This document shows, piece after piece, positions 49,498-57,300 of a stretch of 64,000 nt of DNA. The stretch covers positions 34,374-98,373 of the forward strand of contig JBCCXT010000007.1 in NCBI GenBank assembly GCA_039191215.1, in the 5' to 3' direction. The notes beneath the pieces are model-generated. The model did no database searches. It was not told where the DNA came from and worked only from the letters and a program-made list of their open reading frames with translations. Numbering within the stretch: position 1 is the first letter of the stretch; each line of letters begins with the position of its first letter. Position numbers and translations under genes: made by a program. Origin of the DNA: HKCCE3408 sp039191215. Lineage in GTDB: Bacteria > Pseudomonadota > Alphaproteobacteria > Rhodobacterales > Rhodobacteraceae.

Positions 49498-50151
49498 ATG
49501 TCCCTTGCAGATGTCCAAAGCCGACTTGTCAAAGCCTGCAAAGCTGCCGGTCGCCAAGTAGATGACGTCACACTCATCGCTGTCTCAAAGGTCCAGCCGG
49601 AGGACCGCGTGCGTGCCGTGCTGGCCCAAAGACACCGCGCCTTTGGCGAAAACCGCGTGCAAGAGGCTGAAGGCCGCTGGACGCCTTTGAAGGCTGAATA
49701 CCCCGATGTGCGTTTAAGCCTCATAGGCCCGCTGCAAACTAACAAAGCCCGTGGCGCCATGAAATTTTTCGACGAAATCCAATCGCTTGATCGGCCGAAA
49801 CTGGTGCGCAAACTCGCCGATCTTGCACAAGAACTGGGGCATGCGCCGAAATTGATGGTCCAGGTCAATACCGGAGAGGAGCCGCAAAAGGCCGGCATCC
49901 TTCCAACCGACGCGGATGCGTTTATCGAGCAGGCGCGATCGATGGATTTGCCGGTCACCGGACTGATGTGCATCCCACCTGTCGACGAAACGCCAAGCTT
50001 GCATTTCGCGCTTTTGGCCAAGATCGCCGAGCGCAACGGATTGGCAGGTCTGTCGATGGGGATGAGCGCTGATTTCGAGCAGGCCATCGCCTTTGGCGCG
50101 ACGCATGTTCGCGTGGGCTCGGCCGTGTTTGGCGCTCGGGTCCCAGGCTAG
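49498..50151 (+). CDS. yggS: YggS-family PLP-binding protein
   Basis: 217 aa PLP homeostasis protein (PLPBP) with an alanine-racemase-like TIM barrel. The PLP lysine is in LIAVSKVQPED. Other family segments are FGENRVQEAEGRW, LSLIGPLQTNKARGAMKFF, LMVQVNTGEEPQKAG, GLSMGMSADFEQAIAFGATHVRVGSAVFG (quoted as family core in parts). It buffers cytosolic PLP and affects amino-acid pools, and has no known enzyme activity. Its stop codon overlaps the convergent L,D-transpeptidase-like gene. Confidence 0.93.
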   Translation: MSLADVQSRLVKACKAAGRQVDDVTLIAVSKVQPEDRVRAVLAQRHRAFGENRVQEAEGRWTPLKAEYPDVRLSLIGPLQTNKARGAMKFFDEIQSLDRPKLVRKLADLAQELGHAPKLMVQVNTGEEPQKAGILPTDADAFIEQARSMDLPVTGLMCIPPVDETPSLHFALLAKIAERNGLAGLSMGMSADFEQAIAFGATHVRVGSAVFGARVPG

Positions 50152-50660
50152 CCCCGCGCGGCGCCCACGCCCACGATCAAGCGGCACCCGTGGCGCAAAC
50201 GGGCTACGATCCAGCGCAATTGCAAAGCGTCCAGCGCAACGCACCCGGCGGTTGGCCTACCCGGTGCGCGCCAGGCATGGATAAAGATCGCCGAACCCGC
50301 GCCACGTTCAGCACGCGGCCAATTCCAATCTGTGATCAAAATCAGATCATACATTGGATCGGCCCGCGCTAACCGCTCATGACTATGAGCATATGGCGCC
50401 CGCACCATCAGATTATAGTCTTCATGACCCGGATCGTCGGACCACAGATCGCCTGGCCCAATCGGCAGCGCCCAGTCGCAAGGCCGGGCCATCCGGTCGG
50501 CGCGGTAGAGGCAGCCGACGATCCGATGAATGCCCGCGGGCGTCGCCCCATCACCTTCGCGTTTATCGGCCCGTATGCCGCCGCGCCCGATCCTGCAGGG
50601 AAAGACCTGGCCAGCAAAGCGCAAGCCCATTGGTGTTACGACCATGTCACGCGCAGACAT
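50148..50660 (-). CDS. L,D-transpeptidase-like (YkuD fold) protein
   Basis: 170 aa without a signal peptide. It starts MSARDMVVTPMGLRFAG and contains FPCRIGRGGIRADKREGDGA, DLWSDDPGHEDYN and the presumed catalytic part with His and Cys (SAIFIHAWRAP ... PTAGCVALDA). The His and Cys are kept, but the usual SHGCIR is TAGCVA, as in the cytosolic-looking COG3786 subgroup. It may crosslink or trim peptidoglycan peptides if exported by another route. It is convergent with yggS; the two stop codons share the bases CTAG (50148-50151). Confidence 0.78.
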   Translation of the reverse strand: MSARDMVVTPMGLRFAGQVFPCRIGRGGIRADKREGDGATPAGIHRIVGCLYRADRMARPCDWALPIGPGDLWSDDPGHEDYNLMVRAPYAHSHERLARADPMYDLILITDWNWPRAERGAGSAIFIHAWRAPGRPTAGCVALDALQLRWIVARLRHGCRLIVGVGAARG

Positions 50661-51089
50661 GATCGCCCGGCTTTCGATGGATGAAGATGCCGGGGTTCGC
50701 CGGTACGAAACCGGGCTTTACCATCAAGCCCGGCGCGGCTGATTGGCTGGTGTCGCCGCGTGTACTGACACCGGCACGTTTCCAGCCCAATGAATTCAAT
50801 GCTGAAAGCGCATAGGCACTTAACGCGGATCTCATTACAAGGGTCCAAGCGATCACTGCGGTGCTGCTAATCCGCTTGTACCGCCCGTCGTTGCAAAGTC
50901 GCGCGGCCCCTAAACCTCCGGAGGTCGGCGGCAAAAGTGCGGTCTGCTTCGGACTTTCCAGCGCGCAGGTTTGGGGCGCGAAATCGCGACCCACAATCGG
51001 GCCGAGAGCAGCAAAAACCGGGGCAAAGACGGCGCAACGGGTCAAGTCGAGCCCGCGTGAATCCCCCGGGGGAATCGCAGAACCCTGCC
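50661..51089. other. no gene recognised
   Basis: About 430 bases between ribA and the L,D-transpeptidase-like gene. Open frames exist on both strands (for example minus 50647-51093) but have no conserved motif, biased composition or ribosome-binding site. No strong terminator was seen. Confidence 0.4.
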
Positions 51090-52184
51090 TCACAGAAAAT
51101 GGCCTGACTTCGCGCGCTTTGTCGCCAGGTATCCGCTGTTTTCCTGGGTCTGCCCGACAATCAGTGGCACGCGGTCGATCACTTCAATTCCGCAAGCCCC
51201 CATCATGGCAACTTTCTTGGGGTTATTTGTCATCAGACGGATCCGTGAAATGCCCATTTGACCCAATAGAACTGCGCCCAGGCGGAAATCGCGCTCATCA
51301 TCCTCAAAACCCAAGCGGTGGTTGGCCTCGACCGTGTCAAAGCCCTGATCCTGCAGAGTATAAGCACGCATCTTATTGGCCAGCCCGATGCCGCGCCCCT
51401 CCTGGTTGAGGTATAGTAAGACACCAGATCCGCCGGTTGCCATTGTTGCCAGCGCGGCATGCAACTGCGCCCCGCAATCGCATTTGAGGGAGCCCAGCAC
51501 ATCACCCGTGAAACACGCCGAATGCAGCCGGGCCAGAACCGGCTCTGCCGGGTCGGGGCGCCCGATCTCGATCGCATAATGCTCCACGCCGCCATTGTCG
51601 GGTCGAAAGACACGCAGCCGTCCCGCCCGTGACGCGGCCATTGGCAGTCGCGCGGCTGAAACCTGTGACAGGCGGTGAAATGCCGCCAGGTCCTCGCTGG
51701 TGGCTGCCGCGTCGATCGCTGTGAGGTCATGGATGCGGGCCAGGGCATGCGGCTCGGCGATCTCCAGACAGACGGCGGCGGGCAGCAATTCGGCCGATTT
51801 GATCAACCGCAGCGCTGTTGCGTGTAATGCGGCCGAGCCCGAGCGTCTTGCGCGCAAAGGCCCTTTCATCGGTGCGCCCAGATCAAGTGCCGGGTCGGCC
51901 AGGGCCTGGACCCATGCCGCGTCAACCTCATCGGGCAGTTCAACACGTGTCAGGTCGCCGTCATAAACCCGCGCTTTCAGTGTCTCCGCCCGCCAGGCCG
52001 TCAGCGCGACAACCGGCTGGCCGAGATCGCGCAGGGCCGCCAGACGCGCGTTCTCCAAGGTCTCCGCGGCCAGAATCATCAGCCCACCTTCTGGCGCCAG
52101 CAAAACAACCGGCAAACCAAGCCGCAAATCACCGCGGGCACGCGCGACCAGATCGGCAGGGCGGGGCGTGAGGTTCAACTCCAT
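51090..52184 (-). CDS. ribA: GTP cyclohydrolase II RibA with degenerate N-terminal domain
   Basis: 364 aa. The C-terminal ~190 residues are a canonical GTP cyclohydrolase II, the first step of riboflavin synthesis: zinc ligands in HSACFTGDVLGSLKCDCGAQ, LLYLNQEGRGIGLANKM, DFRLGAVLLGQMGISRIRLM and NNPKKVAMMGACGIEV. The N-terminal ~165 residues have remnants of a RibB-like (DHBP synthase) fold (LEIAEPHALARIHDLTAID) but not its catalytic motifs, which is common in Rhodobacteraceae. A separate RibB must exist elsewhere. It is a single gene, divergent from the response regulator. Confidence 0.92.
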   Translation of the reverse strand: MELNLTPRPADLVARARGDLRLGLPVVLLAPEGGLMILAAETLENARLAALRDLGQPVVALTAWRAETLKARVYDGDLTRVELPDEVDAAWVQALADPALDLGAPMKGPLRARRSGSAALHATALRLIKSAELLPAAVCLEIAEPHALARIHDLTAIDAAATSEDLAAFHRLSQVSAARLPMAASRAGRLRVFRPDNGGVEHYAIEIGRPDPAEPVLARLHSACFTGDVLGSLKCDCGAQLHAALATMATGGSGVLLYLNQEGRGIGLANKMRAYTLQDQGFDTVEANHRLGFEDDERDFRLGAVLLGQMGISRIRLMTNNPKKVAMMGACGIEVIDRVPLIVGQTQENSGYLATKRAKSGHFL

Positions 52185-52330
52185 GCCTGACCCTTACAAG
52201 CTCACGCGCGCGTTTGAAATATTTCACAACGTCTGACACGAGCCTGTGAGGTTGGTTTCGACCCGCTTGCCAGACAGCGCCCATTGCCGCATTCCCAGAT
52301 CGACAACAGCCTGCAACCCGGAGGACATCG

Positions 52331-53017
52331 ATGGCTACGCTGAAAAAAATCCTGCTCGTCGACGATGATGACGATCTGCGCGAGGCGCTCAGCGAACAGC
52401 TGGTGATGACCGAAGAATTTGATGTGTTTGAGGCGGGCAATGGCGCCCAAGCCGTCGACCGCGCCCGCGAAGCGATCTACGACCTTGTGATTCTGGATGT
52501 CGGCCTACCCGATACCGATGGCCGGGAACTGTGCCGCCTGATGCGCAAACAGGGCGTGAAATGCCCGATCCTGATGCTGACCGGCCATGACAGCGACGCC
52601 GACACAATTCTAGGCCTCGATGCCGGTGCCAATGATTATGTCACAAAACCGTTTAAGTTCCCGGTCCTGCTGGCCCGCATCCGCGCGCAACTGCGCCAGC
52701 ACGAGCAATCCGAGGATGCCGTATTCCAGATCGGGCCCTACACGTTCAAGCCGGCGATGAAGCTTTTGGAGACGGAAGAGAATCGAAAGGTTCGCCTGAC
52801 CGAGAAAGAGACCAACATCCTGAAATTCCTCTTGCGCGCCAAAGACGGTGTTGTCGCCCGCGACGTGCTGCTGCACGAGGTATGGGGCTACAATGCCGGT
52901 GTCACCACCCACACGCTGGAGACCCATATCTACCGGCTGCGGCAAAAAATTGAACCCGATCCGTCCCACGCGCGACTACTGGTTACCGAATCAGGCGGCT
53001 ACCGTTTGGTCGCTTGA
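52331..53017 (+). CDS. OmpR-family response regulator
   Basis: 228 aa. The receiver domain begins MATLKKILLVDDDDDLREAL, with the phospho-acceptor Asp in LVILDVGLPDTDGREL, the conserved LMLTGHDSDAD (Thr) and VTKPFKFPVLLARI (Lys). The winged-helix effector domain (from about residue 130) has RLTEKETNILKFLLR, VARDVLLHEVWGYN, and the recognition helix TTHTLETHIYRLRQKI. No histidine kinase gene is adjacent, so it is an orphan. GGAGGAC precedes the ATG and a strong terminator follows. Confidence 0.9.
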   Translation: MATLKKILLVDDDDDLREALSEQLVMTEEFDVFEAGNGAQAVDRAREAIYDLVILDVGLPDTDGRELCRLMRKQGVKCPILMLTGHDSDADTILGLDAGANDYVTKPFKFPVLLARIRAQLRQHEQSEDAVFQIGPYTFKPAMKLLETEENRKVRLTEKETNILKFLLRAKDGVVARDVLLHEVWGYNAGVTTHTLETHIYRLRQKIEPDPSHARLLVTESGGYRLVA

Positions 53018-53074
53018 ACGGTTCCCGCCGCCGCGCCCGGGTCATGGCACGGCACCTCCCTCCCTGTTGGACTG

Positions 53075-53103
53075 GCCCGGGCATTGCGCCCGGGTCTTTT
53101 TTT
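53075..53103 (+). terminator. Rho-independent terminator of the response-regulator gene
   Basis: Perfect stem CCCGGGC / GCCCGGG with loop ATTGC, followed by TCTTTTTTT. It lies 58 bases after the stop and 38 bases before the DUF924 gene. Confidence 0.8.
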
Positions 53104-53140
53104 CGGCCTAAACTGGCTGCACCTTGTAAGGAGTGTGGCC

Positions 53141-53773
53141 ATGGCCGGCTTCGAACCTCAAAGCGTGCTCGACCTGTGGTTTCCCGATAACGGGCACTGG
53201 AACAGCCCCGAGACTCATCGCGAGTTTTGGGACACTCGGATGCAGGGCGGCATGGATGCCACGATCATCGCCAATTTTGCCGCGCTGACCAAGGCCGCCG
53301 CGCGGTGCGAGCTTGACCATTGGGCGGAAAACGCACCGGGCCGATTGGCGCTGCTGATCGCGCTGGATCAATTCCCGCGCTCTTTGTGGCGCGATACACC
53401 GGCGGCTTACGCGCAAGATATCAAGGCAAACCGTTTGGTCCTGGAAGGCATCTCTAACGGCCATTTCAACCAGCACCTTCCATGGGAGCGGATGTTTTAC
53501 GTCATTGCTCTGGGCCATTGCGAGGGCCCCGATCACCTGGCGCGCTTCGACCTGGTAGACGAAATTAGCGAAGGCATCATCGCTGATCTGCCGCCGGCCT
53601 TGGCTGGCTTAGGTGATCGATTGCGCAGCCAGAATGCGACCGTCCGAAGTGTGATCGAGCGCTTTGGGCGTCACCCGCACCGCAATGCAATCTTCGGGCG
53701 CCTCTCCAGCCCGGCCGAAGAGGCTTATATCGAGACCGGCGAATTTCCCCATCTGCGCCGTGTTGATGACTAG
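53141..53773 (+). CDS. DUF924 family protein
   Basis: 210 aa, mostly helical and soluble. It contains VLDLWFPDNGHWNSPET, RLALLIALDQFPRSLWRDTP, HLPWERMFYVIALGHCEGPD and FGRHPHRNAIFGR, all typical of DUF924, a family with TPR-like helices and no established function. AAGGAG lies eight bases before the ATG. It ends 62 bases before xthA; the two may be co-transcribed. Confidence 0.88.
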   Translation: MAGFEPQSVLDLWFPDNGHWNSPETHREFWDTRMQGGMDATIIANFAALTKAAARCELDHWAENAPGRLALLIALDQFPRSLWRDTPAAYAQDIKANRLVLEGISNGHFNQHLPWERMFYVIALGHCEGPDHLARFDLVDEISEGIIADLPPALAGLGDRLRSQNATVRSVIERFGRHPHRNAIFGRLSSPAEEAYIETGEFPHLRRVDD

Positions 53774-53835
53774 CGCTTGAGGCCCGGCGGTGCCGCGCAT
53801 AGGCTCGCGCGGCTTGCCATTCAAGGACCGCGCCG

Positions 53836-54621
53836 ATGCCGCTGACGATTGCCACTTGGAACATCAATTCTGTGCGGCTGCGCGCTGAACTTGTCGCCAA
53901 GCTGCTGCGTGAGGAAGCGCCCGACGTGCTGTGCCTGCAGGAATGCAAAAGCCCGGTCGATAAAATCCCGCTCGAGACCTTCGCAGAACTTGGCTACGAC
54001 CACATGGTCGCGCGGGGTCAGAAGGGCTATAACGGCGTGGCCATCCTATCGAAACATCCTCTGGAGGATGCCGGGCATCGCGATTTCTGCGCCAAAGGGG
54101 ATGCCCGCCACGTTGCTGCGTCTATTTCCGGCCTGACCATTCACAATTTCTACGTGCCGGCCGGTGGCGATGTGCCGGATCGGTCCAAGAATGAGAAGTT
54201 TGGCCACAAGCTCGATTTTCTTGCTGAAATGCAGGATTGGTTCCGGTCCGAGCATCCGGCGCGCAGTGTACTGGTGGGGGATCTCAACATTGCACCACGC
54301 GAAGACGACGTCTGGAGCCACAAGCAGCTTTTGAAGGTTGTGAGCCACACCCCGATCGAGGTCGAAACACTGGGCGCTGTTCAGGCCTCCGCCGGCTGGG
54401 TCGACATCACCCGCGCCCATATCCCGGACGGGCAGCTTTATTCTTGGTGGTCGTACCGGTCGCCGAATTGGGATGCGGCTGACAAGGGCCGCAGGCTTGA
54501 TCATATCTGGGCCACGCCCGATATCGCCGATGCAGCGCAGGGCAGCCGCGTCTTGCGCGCGGTGCGCGGCTGGGATCAGCCCTCAGACCATGCGCCCGTA
54601 TTTGCCACCTTCGAGGTATAA
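53836..54621 (+). CDS. xthA: exodeoxyribonuclease III
   Basis: 261 aa AP endonuclease / 3'-5' exonuclease of base-excision repair. It starts MPLTIATWNINSVRLR (metal-binding Asn), with the catalytic Glu in LCLQECKSPVDK, VPAGGDVPDRSKNEKF, the Asp-Leu-Asn motif VGDLNIAPREDDVW, SWWSYRSPNWDAADKGRRLD and the C-terminal catalytic Asp-His pair DQPSDHAPV. AAGGA precedes the ATG by eight bases. MutY elsewhere in the window generates AP sites that this enzyme can process. Confidence 0.96.
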   Translation: MPLTIATWNINSVRLRAELVAKLLREEAPDVLCLQECKSPVDKIPLETFAELGYDHMVARGQKGYNGVAILSKHPLEDAGHRDFCAKGDARHVAASISGLTIHNFYVPAGGDVPDRSKNEKFGHKLDFLAEMQDWFRSEHPARSVLVGDLNIAPREDDVWSHKQLLKVVSHTPIEVETLGAVQASAGWVDITRAHIPDGQLYSWWSYRSPNWDAADKGRRLDHIWATPDIADAAQGSRVLRAVRGWDQPSDHAPVFATFEV

Positions 54622-54777
54622 GCGGCGGCAGCGCCGTTCCGCGCCGACCCGAGCCGTGTGACAACGCTGAGCGGGCCCAAACGGCTGGTTTCCATCGCAT
54701 CGCCGCGTGCGGTGCGATGGAACAAAACATCCGCGTCAAGACCGGCAAGCTAATTGGTCCTACTCATCTGGCGATTT

Positions 54778-55437
54778 CTAGCAGCGTCCCGCCATCTGCG
54801 CGAGCTTTGCGCCGACGGCCTGACCAAGCGCCCGGTGCGAGTCTTCAGTGAAGTGAATGCCCTCGCCGGGTGCAACACTGATGATCTGACCGGCATCTAG
54901 GAACTCAACGTTATAGGCCCCGGCGATCTGTTCGAATAGCGGCGCAAGGGCGCGCGATTTTTCCGCCGAACCCAGCCATTCGGCAGCGCGGATACCCGTG
55001 ACTTGAACCGGCGGCGGGGCAATCAGCAGGAGCTGCGGCTCGCCCGCTCGGGCAACCAATTCAGGGTCGCGTAAGATATCGATCAGGCTGCAGATTCCTG
55101 CTGCAATATCATCTGGTTGCGCGCCAAGTCGGGCCTTCACGTCATTGGTGCCGAGCATAATTGAAATGAGCGCAACCGGTGCATGTGTCATCAGCGCGAT
55201 CTTCAAGCCCGTTTGACCATCCATATGCGCGCCCATGATCGGATCGCTAAAGCGCGTGGTTCGGCCTGGTAGACCTTCTTCGGCCAGCATCCAGTCATCG
55301 GCAAGCGCGTTATGTGCGATGCTGCTCCAACGTGTGCCATAGGGCCAACGCGCGAAGCTCGGCGACAGCTCTTCCTCCTCCGGCACGGGTTTGGTGCCAT
55401 GCGTGTTACTGTCGCCAAAGGCGAGATAGGTGGGCAT
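54778..55437 (-). CDS. SGNH/GDSL hydrolase
   Basis: 219 aa. The block I nucleophile is in MPTYLAFGDSNTHG; the Asn of block III is in ISIMLGTNDVKARLG; the C-terminal Asp/His block reads GEGIHFTEDSHRAL. It has the length and layout of arylesterase/acyl-thioesterase-type SGNH enzymes. No signal peptide is evident from this start; a longer in-frame start (55479) adds 14 polar residues. Substrate unknown. It is divergent from the thioredoxin-TPR gene (77-base gap holding both promoters). Confidence 0.87.
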   Translation of the reverse strand: MPTYLAFGDSNTHGTKPVPEEEELSPSFARWPYGTRWSSIAHNALADDWMLAEEGLPGRTTRFSDPIMGAHMDGQTGLKIALMTHAPVALISIMLGTNDVKARLGAQPDDIAAGICSLIDILRDPELVARAGEPQLLLIAPPPVQVTGIRAAEWLGSAEKSRALAPLFEQIAGAYNVEFLDAGQIISVAPGEGIHFTEDSHRALGQAVGAKLAQMAGRC

Positions 55438-55514
55438 GGTCGTGCGGGACCCCTTGGCGTTTGCGTTCCGTGCGATCATATAGGCCCAGTCAGGCGGAAA
55501 AAGGAAAGATCACG

Positions 55515-56438
55515 ATGCTAGAGATTGGTGACCCAGGCCAGGCCAGCCCGGCCGCTGACCTGATCAAGGACGGATCAGAGGCAACCTTCATGTCTGATGT
55601 CATCGAAGCCAGCGCCGAGGTGCCGGTGATCGTTGATTTCTGGGCGGAATGGTGCGGTCCTTGCAAAACACTTGGCCCCCAGCTCGAGGCCGCCGTGACC
55701 GCCGCGCGCGGCAAGGTTCGGATGATCAAGATCGATGTCGACCGCGAACAGCGCCTAGCCGCGGCCCTGGCGCAGCAGGGTCTGCCTTTGCAGTCGATCC
55801 CGACGGTTGTCGCCTTCCATGAAGGCCGCCCGGTCGACATGTTCCAGGGTGCTGTTCCACAGAGCCAGGTAAACGAGTTTGTCACCAAACTTGCGGCTTT
55901 GGCCGGTGATGGCGGTCTTGGGGAGGCGATCGAATCCGCCGAAGAGATGCTCGCACAAGGCGCGGCCGTTGATGCCGCCCAAACATTTGCCGCGATCTTG
56001 GGCGAGGAGCCGGAAAACGCGGCGGCCTTTGGTGGCTTGGCCCGCGCCCATATCGCCATGGGTGAGCTTGATCAGGCCGAGGCGCTGCTTGACAACGCGC
56101 CGGAAAAGATCGCCGAAAGCGCCGAGGTGGAAGCGGCCCGAGCCCAGCTAGCCCTGGCCCGGCAAGCCGCCGATGCGGGCCCGCTGGCCGAGCTTCAAGC
56201 CGCCGTGGACGCCAATCCCGACGACCACCAGGCGCGCTACGAGCTCGCCCAGGCGCTCCATGCCTCTGGCGATGTCGATACGGCGGTTGACGAGCTGTTG
56301 GAGCTTTTCCGGCGGGATCGGGAATGGAATGACGGCGCGGCCAAGAGCCAGCTGTTTACAATATTCGATGCGCTTAAGCCGCAGGATCCGGTCGTGCTAA
56401 AGGGCCGCCGGCGCCTCAGCTCTATGATATTTGCCTGA
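55515..56438 (+). CDS. cnoX: CnoX-type chaperedoxin (thioredoxin + TPR)
   Basis: 307 aa. The N-terminal thioredoxin domain (residues about 25-130) has an active WCGPC motif (C47, C50; DFWAEWCGPCKTLGPQ) and the cis-Pro loop SIPTVVAFHEGRPVD. A helical TPR domain follows (DAAQTFAAILGEEPENAAAF, HIAMGELDQAEALLDNAPEK). CnoX holds oxidised clients and passes them to GroEL. The E. coli protein has lost the reductase Cys pair; here it is present, as in Caulobacter, so reductase activity is likely. AAGGAAAG precedes the ATG. It begins a unit with the LON-like and Trm112 genes. Confidence 0.9.
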   Translation: MLEIGDPGQASPAADLIKDGSEATFMSDVIEASAEVPVIVDFWAEWCGPCKTLGPQLEAAVTAARGKVRMIKIDVDREQRLAAALAQQGLPLQSIPTVVAFHEGRPVDMFQGAVPQSQVNEFVTKLAALAGDGGLGEAIESAEEMLAQGAAVDAAQTFAAILGEEPENAAAFGGLARAHIAMGELDQAEALLDNAPEKIAESAEVEAARAQLALARQAADAGPLAELQAAVDANPDDHQARYELAQALHASGDVDTAVDELLELFRRDREWNDGAAKSQLFTIFDALKPQDPVVLKGRRRLSSMIFA

Positions 56439-56465
56439 TGCGCGTGCTGGCCTAGGTCGCCTGAT

Positions 56466-57110
56466 ATGTTATCGCGCGCCGATCTGCCCGAAACCGTTCC
56501 GGTCTTCCCCTTGCCCGGGGCGCTGCTTTTGCCCCGCGCGCGGCTGCCGCTGCATATTTTCGAGCCGCGATATCTGCAGATGCTTGATGACACGCTGAAA
56601 ACCACGCACCGCTTGATCGGCATGGTACAACCGCTTGAATCTCCCGGCGGCGAAAAGCGGCTGCACAAGATCGGATGCGCAGGTCGCCTGACGCAGTTTT
56701 CCGAGACCGAAGACGGGCGTTACATGATTACGCTCAGCGGCATTTCCCGCTATCGAATTCGCGCTGAATCCGAAGGTTTCACGCCTTATATCCGGGCGGA
56801 TGTGTCTTGGGAGGGGTTCGAAAGTGACTTTGGCGCCACCGAAAAAGACGGTGAATTCGACAGGCCCGCCTTTCTCGACCTGCTGGGCCGCTATTTCGAG
56901 GCGATGTCCCTGTCGACCGATTGGGACAGCTTGAAAGAGGCCGAGGATGAGCTGCTGATCAACTCGCTTTCGATGCTGTGCCCGTTCGAGCCTGAGGAAA
57001 AACAAGCGCTCCTGGAGGCGCCATCGCTGACAACACGCCGCGAGACTCTGGTTACATTGATCGAATTTGCGCTGCGCGGCGGCTCCTCGCCTGAGGAGAT
57101 CTTGCAATGA
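56466..57110 (+). CDS. LON peptidase substrate-binding domain protein
   Basis: 214 aa stand-alone Lon N-terminal domain without AAA or protease parts. It starts MLSRADLPETVPVFPLPGAL and contains LPLHIFEPRYLQMLDDTL, HKIGCAGRLTQFSETEDG, RYMITLSGISRYRIR and LSMLCPFEPEEKQALLEAP. Such proteins are proposed to bind or deliver substrates, but their role is not established. It is 27 bases after cnoX and overlaps the Trm112 gene by ATGA. The protein-quality context with CnoX may be meaningful. Confidence 0.88.
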   Translation: MLSRADLPETVPVFPLPGALLLPRARLPLHIFEPRYLQMLDDTLKTTHRLIGMVQPLESPGGEKRLHKIGCAGRLTQFSETEDGRYMITLSGISRYRIRAESEGFTPYIRADVSWEGFESDFGATEKDGEFDRPAFLDLLGRYFEAMSLSTDWDSLKEAEDELLINSLSMLCPFEPEEKQALLEAPSLTTRRETLVTLIEFALRGGSSPEEILQ

Positions 57111-57289
57111 GCCAGCCGGTGACTGTCGATCGGAGGATGTTGGAGGCGCTTGTCTGTCCACTGACGCAAGCCACGCTTAGCTATAACCCGGAGGCCGGAG
57201 AGCTGATCTCAAAACCCGCGGGCCTGGCCTTCCCGATCCGCGACGGCATCCCGATCATGCTGGAAAGCGAAGCGCGCAGCCTGGACTGA
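57107..57289 (+). CDS. Trm112 family protein
   Basis: 60 aa. It starts MSQPVTVDRRMLEALVCPLT and continues with LISKPAGLAFPIRDGIPIML and ESEARSLD, the classical YcaR/Trm112 pattern. One Cys (VCPLT) is present, but the second CxxC-type pair of zinc-binding members is missing. The family supports methyltransferases, and in bacteria often accompanies lipid A genes. It overlaps the LON-like gene. Confidence 0.9.
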   Translation: MSQPVTVDRRMLEALVCPLTQATLSYNPEAGELISKPAGLAFPIRDGIPIMLESEARSLD

Positions 57290-57300
57290 AGCGCGTGCCC

